Shown piece after piece: positions 1 through 9,242 of a stretch of 64,000 nt of DNA (position 1 is the first letter of the stretch; each line of letters opens with the position of its first letter). The notes below the pieces were generated by a model. That model worked only from the letters and a program-made list of their open reading frames with translations, was not told the DNA's origin and did not search any database. The DNA is from Luteimonas galliterrae (GTDB lineage Bacteria; Pseudomonadota; Gammaproteobacteria; Xanthomonadales; Xanthomonadaceae), in assembly GCF_023374055.1 (NCBI RefSeq), contig NZ_JAMBEP010000001.1:2170001-2234000 (forward strand). Reading direction: 5' to 3'. The position numbers and the translations under genes are program-made.

Positions 1-502
1 GGTCGTGCAATTCGCCGGCGGTTTCCTCGTCGCCGATCGCGAGTTTCTGCGACAGCAGCACCGGGCCGGTGTCCAGGCCCTTCTCCATCCGCATCAGGCA
101 GACGCCGGTTTCGCGATCGCCGGCTTCGATGGCGCGCTGGATCGGCGCCGCACCGCGCCAGCGCGGCAGCAGCGAGGCGTGGACGTTCCAGCAGCCATAG
201 GCGGGGATGTCGAGGATTTTTTGCGGCAGGATCTGGCCGTAGGCGACCACGATCATCAGGTCCGGTTTCAATGCGCGCAGGGCGTCGCGCGACAGCTCGG
301 TCTTCAGCGTTTCCGGTTGCAGTACGGGGATGCCGCGCTTCAGCGCTTCGAGCTTGACCGGCGATGCCTGCAGCTCGCGGCCGCGTCCCGCAGGACGGTC
401 GGGCTGCGTATAGACGGCGACCACTTCGCCGCGCGAAATCGCGGCGCGGAGCGAAGGTACGGCGAATTCCGGCGTGCCGGCGAAGACGATTCTCAGGGAC
501 AT
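1..502 (-). CDS. fmt: Methionyl-tRNA formyltransferase, N-terminal part (runs off the left edge)
   Basis: Transfers a formyl group from 10-formyltetrahydrofolate to methionyl-tRNA(fMet) in the cytoplasm. The visible 167 codons begin [16 protein letters not shown], the typical family start. The catalytic set of the formyltransferase fold is in place: Asn106 and His108 in NVHASLLP and Asp144 in KGLDTGPV, the same numbering as in E. coli Fmt. The C-terminal tRNA-binding domain lies outside the window. It is read in the same direction as def, which lies 115 bp upstream, so the usual def-fmt operon is present, but a long palindrome sits between them. The start at 502 is chosen because it gives the conserved N-terminus directly. 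Confidence 0.96.
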   Translation of the reverse strand, partial: MSLRIVFAGTPEFAVPSLRAAISRGEVVAVYTQPDRPAGRGRELQASPVKLEALKRGIPVLQPETLKTELSRDALRALKPDLMIVVAYGQILPQKILDIPAYGCWNVHASLLPRWRGAAPIQRAIEAGDRETGVCLMRMEKGLDTGPVLLSQKLAIGDEETAGELHD

Positions 503-519
503 GCTCGCTACTCTATGGC

Positions 520-598
520 GTCATCCCGAACGAAGTGAGGGACCTGCTGTCGACGCAACATGCGTACAAGCAGGTCCCTCACTTCGTTCGGGATGACG
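520..598. repeat. Intergenic palindrome, family 1 (REP-like)
   Basis: An almost perfect inverted repeat. The left arm begins TCATCCCGAACGAAGTGAGG, the right arm is its reverse complement, and about 25 bp of loop separates them. It lies between def and fmt on a shared transcript, so the RNA would form a long hairpin. The same arm, with one or two changes, recurs at 37485-37552 beside ung, which makes it a dispersed family. Confidence 0.85.
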
Positions 599-617
599 GC
601 TGAAATATCTTGGCGGA

Positions 618-1133
618 CTACGCAGCGTCCTGCCGCTTCTGCTTGGCCAGCTTCTTGCGCACCATCTCGCGCTTGAGCGGCGACAGGTAGTCGACGAACA
701 ACTTGCCGTCCAGGTGATCCATCTCGTGCTGGATGCAGACCGCCAGCAGGCCGTCGATGTCCAGCTCGAACGGCTGGCCATGGCGGTCGAGCGCGCGCAC
801 CCGGATCCGGTTGGCGCGGGTCACGTCGGCGAAGATGCCCGGCACCGACAGGCAGCCTTCCTGGTAGACCTGCTCGCCGTCCTTTTCGAGGATTTCCGGG
901 TTTATGAATACGAGCGGCCGGTCCTTCTCTTCGGACACGTCGATCACCATGAACCGCTGGTGCACGTCGACCTGGCTGGCCGCCAAGCCGATGCCCGGGG
1001 CCTCGTACATGGTTTCGAACATATCGTCGAACAGGCGCTGGAAGGCCGGGTCGGCCAGGCGCGAGGGATCCACCGGCGCCGCCTTGGTGCGCAGCCGCGG
1101 ATCGGGAAATTCGAGTATCGGGAGCAGGGCCAT
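618..1133 (-). CDS. def: Peptide deformylase
   Basis: Removes the formyl group from the N-terminal methionine of nascent proteins using a bound metal ion. The 171-residue length is normal. All three family motifs are present: GIGLAASQ at 47-54, EGCLSVP at 92-98 with metal ligand Cys94, and QHEMDH at 135-140 with ligands His136 and His140 and catalytic Glu137. It is the first gene of the def-fmt pair and is divergent from the LysM gene, with 134 bp between the two starts for both promoters. The start [14 protein letters not shown] matches the family. Confidence 0.97.
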   Translation of the reverse strand: MALLPILEFPDPRLRTKAAPVDPSRLADPAFQRLFDDMFETMYEAPGIGLAASQVDVHQRFMVIDVSEEKDRPLVFINPEILEKDGEQVYQEGCLSVPGIFADVTRANRIRVRALDRHGQPFELDIDGLLAVCIQHEMDHLDGKLFVDYLSPLKREMVRKKLAKQKRQDAA

Positions 1134-1267
1134 GGCTGGAAAATGGGGGTATCGGTCACAAGCGCAAGCGCTGGTGCGATTGTAACGCCGGCGGGCTTGC
1201 CTTGTAGCGATGATTGTGGGCTATATTGCCCCCGCAGTTTGGGGAAATTCTCAAGGGGAGCGGGTAC

Positions 1268-2452
1268 ATGGCCGCCATGCTTAAGCGCCTTTCTCGGGGG
1301 CTTCGTACGGTTTTTGCGGTAGCGATGCTGACTGTCGCCACCTATGCCGCGGCAGTAGAGCTGCGCGGCGATCATCCCGACACCTACGTCGTTAGGCGCG
1401 GGGACACGTTGTGGGACATCTCGGCCCGCTTCCTCAAGAAGCCGTGGCTGTGGCCTGAAATCTGGCAGGCCAACCCGCAGATCAAGAATCCGCACCTGAT
1501 CTATCCGGGCGACGTGATCAGCCTGGCCTATCTGGATCGCCTGGCCGTCCAACCCGGCCCGCGCAGCGAAGCCGCGCCGATCAATGCGATCCCGTTGGAT
1601 CAGGTCGAGGCCTTCCTGAAGGACATGCGCGTCGTCGACGAGTTCGAGCAGCTGCCTTACGTGGTCAGCCTCGAAGGCGAACGCCTGCGCGGCACCCAGA
1701 ACCATGTGGTCTACGTCCGCGGCCTGACCGGCGCGCAGCCGGGCCAGCGTTACCTGGTGGTCCGTCCGGGCCAGCGGTACACCCAGACCCGGCGCATGTC
1801 CAACGGCCAGTACCTGCCGTTCAAGGAAGATCTGGATTACCGCGGCAAGCGCCTGCTGACCCAGACCAACGACTTCAATTCGGGCTGGACCAACATGGTC
1901 CTGTCCGAAGGTCCGCTGGAAAAGCTCGGCTACGAGCTGGCACGCATCAATGCCGGCACCGTGACCCGCGGCGAAGTGGGCAATATCGAGGTCACCACGC
2001 TGCTGCTCGACGAAGTCGGCCGCGAAGTCCGCGTCGGCGACCGCGTGATTCCGGTCGACGCCCTCGCCTACGACCTGCAGTTCTTCCCGCATCCGCCCAA
2101 GACCCAGTTGCCGGTCGGCAAGGCGCAGGTGCTGGCCGTGGCCGACGCCAACAACTACGGCGGCCCGCGCGATGTGGTGGCGATCTCCGCCGGCGCCCGC
2201 GACGGCATCGACAACGGCACCGTGTTCTCGATCTGGAGCAACGGCAACAAGGTCATCGACCGCGTCGAATACGGCGACGACCGCAGCGACCTGTCCGTGC
2301 CCAAGGGCTCGCGCGTGCAGCTGCCCGACGAGTTCACCGGCCATGTGATGGTGTTCCGCACCTTCGACAAGATGAGCTACGGCCTGGTGATGGAAGGCAT
2401 CAAGCCGACCCGCGTGGGCTATTCGCTCAAGCATCCCGACGCGACTTACTGA
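1268..2452 (+). CDS. Secreted LysM peptidoglycan-binding protein
   Basis: A protein of 394 residues with a basic N-terminus and a hydrophobic stretch (about residues 10-28, VFAVAMLTVATYAAA) forming a signal peptide. A LysM domain follows at about 37-85 (YVVRRGDTLWDISARFL to LIYPGDVISL), so the mature protein should bind peptidoglycan in the periplasm. The long C-terminal part has no motif I recognise. The start at 1268 has AGGGGAG seven bases upstream; a second ATG nine bases later is possible. A LysM protein next to def-fmt and dprA is a conserved arrangement in gammaproteobacteria. The biochemical role is unknown beyond cell-wall binding. Confidence 0.88.
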   Translation: MAAMLKRLSRGLRTVFAVAMLTVATYAAAVELRGDHPDTYVVRRGDTLWDISARFLKKPWLWPEIWQANPQIKNPHLIYPGDVISLAYLDRLAVQPGPRSEAAPINAIPLDQVEAFLKDMRVVDEFEQLPYVVSLEGERLRGTQNHVVYVRGLTGAQPGQRYLVVRPGQRYTQTRRMSNGQYLPFKEDLDYRGKRLLTQTNDFNSGWTNMVLSEGPLEKLGYELARINAGTVTRGEVGNIEVTTLLLDEVGREVRVGDRVIPVDALAYDLQFFPHPPKTQLPVGKAQVLAVADANNYGGPRDVVAISAGARDGIDNGTVFSIWSNGNKVIDRVEYGDDRSDLSVPKGSRVQLPDEFTGHVMVFRTFDKMSYGLVMEGIKPTRVGYSLKHPDATY

Positions 2453-2477
2453 GCGGGGTTTTCCTACGTTTCCATGC

Positions 2478-2499
2478 GACGGCGCCCCAGGGCGCCGTC
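2478..2499 (+). terminator. Possible terminator hairpin after the LysM gene
   Basis: A self-complementary GC-rich stem of ten base pairs (GACGGCGCCC with GGGCGCCGTC, 2-base centre, so really a 9-bp stem with a 4-base loop) starts 26 bases after the stop codon. Only a weak T-rich tail follows, so intrinsic termination is plausible but not certain. Confidence 0.4.
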
Positions 2500-2524
2500 G
2501 TCGTTTCGGGCCTAGGCTGGGCCG

Positions 2525-3706
2525 ATGCGCGCCGAATCCCAGGAAGCTCTGCTGAAATTGCATCACGCCGGCGGCGCGGTCGTGCCGCGGCGGCGGTTGC
2601 TGGACAACCACGCCACCCCTGCCGACGCCTTGGCCGCGGGCAAGCGCGCCTGGCGCGAAGCCGAATTGAGCGAGGCGCAAATCCACGCGCTCGAGCGAGC
2701 CGATAACGACGCGCTCGCCGCGAGCCGTGCTTGGCTGGCGCAACCCGGCCACCACCTGCTCGGCTGGCACGATCCCGACTATCCGCCCCAACTGCGCCGC
2801 ATCCCCAGCCCGCCACTGGCGCTGTTCGTGGATGGAGACCCGGCGCTGCTGTGGCATCCCTCCGTGGCCGTGGTCGGCAGCCGCGTGCCGACCGCTGGCG
2901 GACGCGACACCGCCTACGATTTCGCGCACATGCTGGCCGCTTCCGGCTTCGCGGTGGCCAGCGGGCTTGCCGCCGGGGTCGATGCCGCCGCGCATCAGGG
3001 CGCCCTGGCCGTCGAATCGGGGTTGACGATCGCCGTGCTCGGCACCGGCCCGGATGTGCCCTATCCGCGCGAAAACGCCGGATTGATGGCGCAAATCGCC
3101 GCTCGCGGCGCGGTCGTCAGCGAGCATGCTCCGGGCACGCTGGCGCGGCCCTCGCAGTTCCCCAGCCGCAACCGGATTCTGGCCGGGCTGGCGCTGGGCA
3201 CCTTGGTGATCGAGGCCACGCTGCGTTCGGGCGCGCTGATCACAGCCAAGCTGGCCGGCGACTACGGCCGCGAAGTGTTCGCGGTGCCCGGCTCGATCCA
3301 CAACCCGATGATCCGCGGCTGCCACCAGCTGATCCGCGACGGGGCCTGCCTAGTGGAACGCGCCGACGAAGTGATCGCGGCTGTCATCCCGGTCGCCGCA
3401 GAATTGGCCGCGACCTTGCGCAGCCGCCTGGAGACCCCCATTTCTATGCCCGTCGAGACCCGGGAAACGGTCGTTCAGCCGACCCGCCTCGACGACCCGG
3501 ACTACCAGAACTTGTGGACAGCTCTCGGCCACGACCCCACCGGTATGGATCGTTTGATCGAACGTACCGGATTGACGGCCGCGGAACTGTCCTCCATGCT
3601 GCTGGTCATGGAGCTTGAGGGCCACGTGAGCAACCACCACGGGCGATACACCCGCAAGACCCTGTCCCCCAACGCGCCGGAGACCGGCGCAGGCCGAGGG
3701 AAATGA
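2525..3706 (+). CDS. dprA: DNA processing protein DprA
   Basis: Binds incoming single-stranded DNA and loads RecA during natural transformation. The 393-residue protein has an N-terminal helical (SAM-like) region and a Rossmann-like DprA core from about residue 75 to 285. The core shows VAVVGSR at 114-120, [12 protein letters not shown] at 146-157, FPSRNRI at 212-218 and the SGALITA motif at 235-241. A C-terminal winged-helix domain lies at about 325-375. Its last four bases overlap the start of smg (ATGA), so the two are translationally coupled. Whether the organism is competent cannot be judged here. Confidence 0.95.
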   Translation: MRAESQEALLKLHHAGGAVVPRRRLLDNHATPADALAAGKRAWREAELSEAQIHALERADNDALAASRAWLAQPGHHLLGWHDPDYPPQLRRIPSPPLALFVDGDPALLWHPSVAVVGSRVPTAGGRDTAYDFAHMLAASGFAVASGLAAGVDAAAHQGALAVESGLTIAVLGTGPDVPYPRENAGLMAQIAARGAVVSEHAPGTLARPSQFPSRNRILAGLALGTLVIEATLRSGALITAKLAGDYGREVFAVPGSIHNPMIRGCHQLIRDGACLVERADEVIAAVIPVAAELAATLRSRLETPISMPVETRETVVQPTRLDDPDYQNLWTALGHDPTGMDRLIERTGLTAAELSSMLLVMELEGHVSNHHGRYTRKTLSPNAPETGAGRGK

Positions 3707-4176
3707 AAGAGAGCATCCTGGATGTACTGCTGTACCTGTTCGAGCACTACTTCACCGACGACGCCGATCCCGTCCGCGATCGCGACTCCCTCCAGAACGG
3801 ATTGATCCAAGCCGGCTTCAGCCCGGCCGAGATCAGCAAGGCTTTCGACTGGCTCGATGCTTTGGCCGAGCAGCGCCCGCTCGCAGGCAGCGCGCGCAGC
3901 GACGGCCCGACCCGCATCTATTTCGGCGCCGAACTGGACAAGCTGGACGTGGAATGCCGCGGTTTCCTGCTGTTCCTGGAGCAGCACGGCATCCTCGACG
4001 CCGACCAGCGCGAACTGGTGCTGGACCGCGCCATGGCGCTGGATCAGGACGAACTGGACCTGGACGATCTGAAATGGGTCGTACTGATGGTGCTGTTCAA
4101 CCAGCCCGGCTCCGAAGCCGCCTACGCCTGGATGGAAACCCAGATGTTCGCGGACGAGCCCGAGCCGGTGCACTGA
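3703..4176 (+). CDS. smg: Smg family protein (DUF494)
   Basis: A protein of 157 residues beginning [17 protein letters not shown], the hallmark of the Smg/DUF494 family. It is acidic and probably all-helical with no signal peptide, so cytoplasmic. The molecular function of the family is not established. It is almost always found between dprA and topA, exactly as here, and overlaps dprA by four bases, so its start is fixed by coupling. The product ends in an acidic tail (FADEPEPVH). Confidence 0.93.
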   Translation: MKESILDVLLYLFEHYFTDDADPVRDRDSLQNGLIQAGFSPAEISKAFDWLDALAEQRPLAGSARSDGPTRIYFGAELDKLDVECRGFLLFLEQHGILDADQRELVLDRAMALDQDELDLDDLKWVVLMVLFNQPGSEAAYAWMETQMFADEPEPVH

Positions 4177-4187
4177 CCCGTTTTTCG

Positions 4188-4270
4188 TAGGAGCGGCTTT
4201 AGCCGCGAGCCCTTTCCCGCAGATCGCCAGCCGTTGGATTGAAAGGCTCGCGGCTAAAGCCGTTCCTGCA
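4188..4270. repeat. Intergenic palindrome, family 3 (REP-like)
   Basis: Two 25-base arms are complementary with one mismatch: GTAGGAGCGGCTTTAGCCGC at the left and GCGGCTAAAGCCGTTCCTGC at the right, with about 30 bp between. It begins 11 bases after the smg stop codon and could act as a transcript-end structure. Each arm also contains a smaller palindrome (GCGGCTTTAGCCGC). Confidence 0.8.
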
Positions 4271-4363
4271 AAGTCCCGGCTTCGAACGGGCCCGATGATT
4301 TGTGATTCCAGACGCGGTTGACTGGCCCGGCGCTTGACAGGGCCCGCCCCGGCGTGATTCCAC

Positions 4364-4409
4364 TATAAATAGAGAGAACCTGAACGCCCGAGGCCACCTG
4401 CCTCGGGCG
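4364..4409 (+). promoter_or_regulatory. topA leader: -10-like box and perfect hairpin
   Basis: A TATAAA box (4364-4369) is followed at 4385-4409 by a perfect 10-bp stem (CGCCCGAGGC with GCCTCGGGCG, 5-base loop) and a T-rich stretch, about 60 bases before topA. A TTGACA at 4334-4339 is too far (24 bp) from the -10-like box for a normal sigma-70 promoter. The hairpin could be the terminator of smg, a topA leader element, or both. Confidence 0.35.
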
Positions 4410-4469
4410 TTGCCTTCTGTACCCATGTTTGGCGTCGGCTTCACGGCCCGCCCGGAAACCTCCCCCGCA

Positions 4470-6974
4470 ATGGCCAAGAACCTCCTCATCGTCGAATCGC
4501 CGGCCAAGGCCAAGACGATCAACAAATATCTCGGCAAGGATTTCACCGTCCTGGCCTCGTACGGCCATGTCCGCGACCTGGTGCCGAAAGAAGGCGCTGT
4601 CGATCCGTCCGACGGCTTCCGCATGCGCTACGACTTGATCGACAAGAACGAGAAGCACGTCGAAGCGATCGCCAAGGCCGCCAAGGCCGCCGATGGCATT
4701 TATCTCGCCACCGACCCGGACCGCGAAGGCGAGGCGATCAGCTGGCACATCGCCGAGATCCTGAAGGAACGCGGCCTGCTCAAGGACAAGACCCTGCAGC
4801 GCGTCGTGTTCACCGAGATCACGCCGCGCGCGATCAAGGAAGCGATGCAGAAGCCGCGCGCGATCGCCAGCGATCTGGTCGACGCCCAGCAGGCCCGCCG
4901 CGCGCTGGACTACCTGGTCGGCTTCAACCTGTCGCCGGTACTGTGGCGCAAGGTGCAGCGCGGCCTGTCCGCCGGCCGCGTGCAATCGCCGGCGCTGCGC
5001 ATGATCGTCGAGCGCGAAGAAGAGATCGAAGCCTTCGTCGCCCGCGAGTACTGGTCGATCGAGGCCGAATGCGCGCATCCGTCGCAGTCGTTCACCGCCA
5101 AGCTGACCAAGCTGGACGGCAAGAAGTTCGAGCAGTTCACCATTACCGACGGCGACACCGCCGAGGACGCGCGCCGCCGCATCGTGGCCGCCGCCAACGG
5201 CGCGTTGCACGTCACCGACGTCGCCAGCAAGGAACGCAAGCGCCGGCCGTCACCGCCGTTCACTACGTCCACGCTGCAGCAGGAAGCCTCGCGCAAGCTC
5301 GGCTTCACCACCTCGCGCACGATGCGCGTGGCGCAGAAATTGTACGAAGGCGTATCGATCGGCGACGAAGGCACCGTCGGCCTGATCAGCTATATGCGTA
5401 CCGACTCGGTGAACCTGTCGGCCGAAGCGCTGAGCGAGCTGCGCGACGTGATCGCGCGCGACTTCGGCACCAGGGCCGTGCCGGACAAGCCCAATTTCTA
5501 CCAGACCAAGTCCAAGAACGCGCAGGAAGCGCACGAAGCGATCCGCCCGACCTCCGCGCTGCGCACGCCGGCGCAGGTGGCGAAGTATCTGGACGACGAC
5601 GGCCGCCGCCTGTACGAACTGATCTGGAAGCGCGCCGTCGCCTGCCAGATGGTGCCGGCCATCCTCAACACCGTCAGCGTCGACCTGGCCGCCGGCAGCG
5701 AACACAGCTTCCGCGCCAGCGGCACCACCGTGATAGATCCGGGCTTCCTGGCCGTATACGAGGAAAGCAAGGACCAGAAGACCAGCGAAGACGAAGACGA
5801 AGGCCGCAAGCTGCCGGCGATGAAGCCCGGCGAGCGCGTGCCGCTGGACCGCATCCACACCGACCAGCATTTCACCGAGCCGCCGCCGCGCTTCTCGGAA
5901 GCTTCGCTGGTGAAAGCGTTGGAGGAATACGGCATCGGCCGGCCGTCGACGTATTCGTCGATCATCCAGACCCTGCAGTTCCGCAAGTACGCGGAACTCG
6001 AGAACCGGCGCTTCCGGCCGAGCGATGTCGGCCGCGCGGTGTCCAATTTCCTCAGCGGGCATTTCACCCGCTACGTCGATTACGACTTCACCGCCAAGCT
6101 CGAAGACGAGCTCGACGCGGTATCGCGCGGCGAGGAAGAATGGGTGCCGTTGATGGAGAGGTTCTGGGGCCCGTTCAAGGAGCTGGTCGACGAGAAGACC
6201 GAATCGGTCGATCGCAGCGAAGCCACCGGCGCGCGCGAGCTCGGCACCGACCCCAAATCGGGCAAGCCGGTCAGCGTACGCCTGGGCCGCTACGGGCCGT
6301 ATGCGCAGATCGGCACCGCCGAAGACGAGGACAAGCCGACCTTCGCCAGCCTGCGTCCAGGCCAGAGCATGCATACGATCACGCTGGAAGACGCGATCGA
6401 CCTGTTCCGCCTACCGCGCAAGCTCGGCGAGGACGGCGGGCACGAAGTAAGCGTCGGCATCGGCCGCTTCGGTCCGTTCGCCAAGCGCGGCAGCGTGTAC
6501 GCGTCGCTGAAGAAGGAAGACGATCCTTACACCATCGATTTGGCCCGCGCCGTATTCCTGATCAACGAAAAGGAAGAAATCGCGCGCAACCGCATCATCA
6601 AGGCCTTCGAAGGCAGCGACATCCAGGTGCTGAACGGCCGTTACGGCCCCTACATCAGCGACGGCAAGCTCAACGGCCGCATTCCCAAGGACCGCGAACC
6701 CGCGTCGCTGACCCTGGAGGAAGTGCAGAAGCTGATGGAGGAAACCGGCAAGCCGATGCGCGGGCGCGGCCGTTTCGGGGCCAAGAAGGCGGCGGCGAAG
6801 AAGGAAGCTGCGCCGAAGAAGGCTGCCAAGAAAGTCGCCAAGAAGACCGCAACCAAGAAGGCCGCCAAGAAAACGGCGAAGAAGGCTGCAAAAAAGGCTG
6901 CGAAAAAAACAGTCGTCAAGAAGACGGCGAAGAAGGCTGCGACGGCGTCGTCCGGAGACGATGCGCCGTTTTAA
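4470..6974 (+). CDS. topA: DNA topoisomerase I with Lys/Ala-rich tail
   Basis: Type IA topoisomerase that relaxes negative supercoils through a transient 5-prime phosphotyrosine link. The 834-residue protein starts MAKNLLIVESPAKAKTI with the TOPRIM domain (DPDREGE at about residue 83). The active-site Tyr308 lies in SYMRTDSVNLS. C-terminal topoisomerase repeats such as GRYGPYAQIG, GRFGPFAKRG and GRYGPYISDG are present, but there are no four-Cys zinc fingers like those of E. coli TopA. Residues from about 770 on are almost only Lys and Ala in histone-H1-like repeats, suited to non-specific DNA binding. An in-frame ATG at 4410 is less likely because the family N-terminus begins at 4470. Confidence 0.96.
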   Translation: MAKNLLIVESPAKAKTINKYLGKDFTVLASYGHVRDLVPKEGAVDPSDGFRMRYDLIDKNEKHVEAIAKAAKAADGIYLATDPDREGEAISWHIAEILKERGLLKDKTLQRVVFTEITPRAIKEAMQKPRAIASDLVDAQQARRALDYLVGFNLSPVLWRKVQRGLSAGRVQSPALRMIVEREEEIEAFVAREYWSIEAECAHPSQSFTAKLTKLDGKKFEQFTITDGDTAEDARRRIVAAANGALHVTDVASKERKRRPSPPFTTSTLQQEASRKLGFTTSRTMRVAQKLYEGVSIGDEGTVGLISYMRTDSVNLSAEALSELRDVIARDFGTRAVPDKPNFYQTKSKNAQEAHEAIRPTSALRTPAQVAKYLDDDGRRLYELIWKRAVACQMVPAILNTVSVDLAAGSEHSFRASGTTVIDPGFLAVYEESKDQKTSEDEDEGRKLPAMKPGERVPLDRIHTDQHFTEPPPRFSEASLVKALEEYGIGRPSTYSSIIQTLQFRKYAELENRRFRPSDVGRAVSNFLSGHFTRYVDYDFTAKLEDELDAVSRGEEEWVPLMERFWGPFKELVDEKTESVDRSEATGARELGTDPKSGKPVSVRLGRYGPYAQIGTAEDEDKPTFASLRPGQSMHTITLEDAIDLFRLPRKLGEDGGHEVSVGIGRFGPFAKRGSVYASLKKEDDPYTIDLARAVFLINEKEEIARNRIIKAFEGSDIQVLNGRYGPYISDGKLNGRIPKDREPASLTLEEVQKLMEETGKPMRGRGRFGAKKAAAKKEAAPKKAAKKVAKKTATKKAAKKTAKKAAKKAAKKTVVKKTAKKAATASSGDDAPF

Positions 6975-7020
6975 GCCTTAAAAAGCCGCAGTTTCCGCAA
7001 TGGCGGCAGTCCTGCTTTGG

Positions 7021-7213
7021 CCCTCTCCCGCTTGCGGGGCGAAGACGCACTGCTTGCGCGGCACGGCCGCGCGTGCGGCTGAGCGCCCGCACGCAAGTGC
7101 GGGCCGGGGCGCGGAGCGGAGTTGGGTGAGGGCGCGCGAAGTTGCGAATAGCCTCGTAACGAGCTGGTGGCAGCGTTAAAGTCACTGGATTCCCGCCTTC
7201 GCGGGAATGACGG
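7021..7213. repeat. 193-bp dispersed repeat, copy 1
   Basis: A 193-base stretch between topA and tsaC that begins CCCTCTCCCGCTTGCGGGGC and ends GCGGGAATGACGG. A same-length copy occurs at 60862-61054; by eye the first 120 and last 35 bases are nearly identical and the middle differs more. It contains several nested inverted repeats (for example GCCCGCACGCAAGTGCGGGC). No coding potential is convincing. Together with the remaining bases to 7236 it fills the topA-tsaC gap. Confidence 0.85.
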
Positions 7214-7236
7214 CTGAAAAGCAAGCGACATTCGAA

Positions 7237-7800
7237 ATGACCTCAAGTCCGACTCTCGCCGAAGCCACCCACGTCCTCAAAAGCGGCGGCGTCCTCGCCT
7301 ACCCCACCGAAGCCGTGTGGGGGCTGGGCTGCGATCCCAATAACGAGGCCGCGGTCATCCGCCTGCTGGCCATCAAACAGCGTCCGGTCGACAAGGGCCT
7401 GATCCTGATCGCGGCCAATCTCGATCAACTGCGTCCCTATCTCGATCTGCCGGCACTGCCGAGCGAGCGCTTGGCCGAGGTGCTCGCGACCTGGCCCGGC
7501 CCGCATACGTGGGTGATGCCGGCCCACCGCCAGGCGCCGCGCTGGATTACCGGCGCGCACGACGGCATCGCGGTGCGGGTCAGCGCGCATCCGATCGTAG
7601 TCGCCTTGTGCCTGGCTTTCGGTGGTCCGCTGGTATCTACCAGCGCCAACGCCGCGGGCGCCCCGCCGCCGCGCACGCGCGGCGAATTCGATCCCGGCCT
7701 GCTGGCGGCCGTCGACGGGATCATGGACGGCGATACCACCGGCCTCGCGCGACCCACGCCCATCCGCGACGCGCGCACCGGTGCGGAGCTGCGCGCCTGA
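7237..7800 (+). CDS. tsaC: Threonylcarbamoyl-AMP synthase (TsaC/YrdC family)
   Basis: Makes L-threonylcarbamoyl-AMP from threonine, bicarbonate and ATP, the first step of t6A formation at position 37 of ANN-decoding tRNAs. At 187 residues it is the short, single-domain TsaC form. Seen motifs are YPTEAVWGLGCDP near the N-terminus, KQRPVDKGLIL (family K-x-R form), GPHTWVMP and the STSAN signature around residue 140. I start it at 7237 because the in-frame ATG at 7207 lies inside the dispersed repeat. topA-tsaC order is conserved in related genomes. Confidence 0.94.
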   Translation: MTSSPTLAEATHVLKSGGVLAYPTEAVWGLGCDPNNEAAVIRLLAIKQRPVDKGLILIAANLDQLRPYLDLPALPSERLAEVLATWPGPHTWVMPAHRQAPRWITGAHDGIAVRVSAHPIVVALCLAFGGPLVSTSANAAGAPPPRTRGEFDPGLLAAVDGIMDGDTTGLARPTPIRDARTGAELRA

Positions 7801-7891
7801 ATTCGGCGGAAATGAACACCGGCGAAAGCGCCATGCGCGGCCTTGCGAGGCCCGCTTCCAGGCCCCGGTTTAAGCGCGCAAGATAAGGCCC

Positions 7892-8560
7892 ATGCGTTCT
7901 GGGTCCCTCATCGCCATCGCCGGTACGCTGCTGCTGCCGCTCGCTGTACAGGCGGCGGAAATCACGCTGTACCGTTGCGTCGACGCCAAAGGCAAAGTGA
8001 CTTTGCGCGACTCGCCTTGCGCCAAGGGCGAAACGCAAGAGACGCGCACCTTCCAACGGCCTGTCGATCCGCCACCGCGCCCGGCCGCGCAGGCGCCCGC
8101 GCCGTCCGCACCCGCCAAGCCGCCCGAAGTGCGCTACGTGACCGTCAACACGCCGCGCCCCTTGTACGAATGCGTCACGCCCGACGGCGAGCGTTACACC
8201 AGCGATACCGACGCCGGCAATCCGCGTTGGGTGCCGCTGTGGACGCTGGGCTATCCGATGTGGCCGCAACGCACTTTCCGCAGCGAAGGCCTGACGGTCA
8301 GCACACCGGCGCCGCGCCCGCCGGACGTACGCCCGCCCGGACGGCCGCACCCGGTGCATCCGGCGTTCTTCGCCTCCAGCACCTACATCGCGGACGAATG
8401 CCATGCCCTGCCGCAGGAAGAAGTCTGCTCGCGCCTCAACGACCGGCGCTACGAAATCAAGCGCCGCTATTTCAACGCCATGCCGAGCGAGCGCGCCGTG
8501 CTGGACAACGAAGAGCGCGCCGTGGTGGCGCGGATGAACAGCGATTGCGGCGCCTACTGA
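7892..8560 (+). CDS. Secreted DUF4124-type protein, paralogue 1
   Basis: A 222-residue protein with a signal peptide (residues 1-21, hydrophobic core IAIAGTLLLPLAVQA). A small DUF4124-like module follows: LYRCVDAKGKVTLRDSPC, with Cys29 and Cys43 likely disulphide bonded. A Pro/Ala-rich linker leads to a second Cys-containing segment (LYECVTPDGERYTSDTD). The C-terminal third is charged with more Cys. Function is unknown. Its stop codon shares a base with the start of a clear paralogue, so the pair is a coupled tandem duplication. Probably periplasmic or extracellular. Confidence 0.85.
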   Translation: MRSGSLIAIAGTLLLPLAVQAAEITLYRCVDAKGKVTLRDSPCAKGETQETRTFQRPVDPPPRPAAQAPAPSAPAKPPEVRYVTVNTPRPLYECVTPDGERYTSDTDAGNPRWVPLWTLGYPMWPQRTFRSEGLTVSTPAPRPPDVRPPGRPHPVHPAFFASSTYIADECHALPQEEVCSRLNDRRYEIKRRYFNAMPSERAVLDNEERAVVARMNSDCGAY

Positions 8561-9210
8561 TGCGCACGGTCATCGCGTTCGCGCTGCTGACGCTGACGAG
8601 TACCGGGGCCTGGACGCAAAGCGTTGTGATGTACCGCTGCACCGACGCCCAAGGCGCGGTGACCTTGCAGAACGACGTGCCTTGCCCCAAAGGCAGCAAG
8701 CAAGTGAAACGCGTGATCGAAACGGCACCGGCACCGGCGGCCACATCGTCGCCTGTATCGACCCCGCCACAGACGCCAGCGCCGACGAGCGCGACGCCCG
8801 CCATGGCTGCTGCGCCTGCGGGCGCCCCGATCGCGCCTGCCGCCCCGAAGCCGGAAAACGCACAGGCATCGGCGATCGCCGAACGACCGGCGCCGCCCGA
8901 CCTCTATCGTTGCCAGAACTATCGCCGGGAAATCTATTTCAGCGACACCGACCTGCCGCCGTCGCGCTGCCTGCCGCTGCAGACGACCGGCCTGGACGGC
9001 AACCCCGGCACCGGCGCCGGAGCGGCCTGCGAAATGGTCCGCGACGCCTGTCAGCGCATCGCCGACGCCGACTTGTGCCAAGCCTGGCAGCAACGCCTGC
9101 GCGATGCGGAATCCGCGGTGCGCTTCGGCACACCCGAACAAGCGGCGGACGCGCGCTACGAATTCATCCGGGCAGAGAAAGTCATGCGTGAGAGCAGCTG
9201 CGGCGGTTGA
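8560..9210 (+). CDS. Secreted DUF4124-type protein, paralogue 2
   Basis: A 216-residue protein laid out like its upstream neighbour. It has a signal peptide (MRTVIAFALLTLTSTGAWTQ), a DUF4124-like module (MYRCTDAQGAVTLQNDVPC, with Cys27 and Cys42), a long Pro/Ala/Thr-rich linker, a second module (LYRCQNYRREIYFSDTDLP) and a C-terminal helical, Cys-containing domain. Its ATG overlaps the upstream TGA (ATGA type), which fixes the start even though the frame stays open far upstream. Function is unknown. Confidence 0.85.
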   Translation: MRTVIAFALLTLTSTGAWTQSVVMYRCTDAQGAVTLQNDVPCPKGSKQVKRVIETAPAPAATSSPVSTPPQTPAPTSATPAMAAAPAGAPIAPAAPKPENAQASAIAERPAPPDLYRCQNYRREIYFSDTDLPPSRCLPLQTTGLDGNPGTGAGAACEMVRDACQRIADADLCQAWQQRLRDAESAVRFGTPEQAADARYEFIRAEKVMRESSCGG

Positions 9211-9242
9211 ACCGCGGCGGCATGCGCACGAGAAGTGACCGT

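Noticed and set aside
944-3325. A very long minus-strand open frame across def, the LysM gene and dprA, and similar antisense frames over sppA, the fibre operon, rhlB and cydAB
   Set aside because: High GC makes stop codons rare in antisense frames. The overlapped genes have clear families and these frames have Arg/Ala/Gly-biased composition, no RBS and no recognisable domain.
4334-4369. Standard sigma-70 promoter TTGACA ... TATAAA for topA
   Set aside because: The spacing is 24 bp, far outside the 16-18 bp range, so the two boxes are probably not one promoter.
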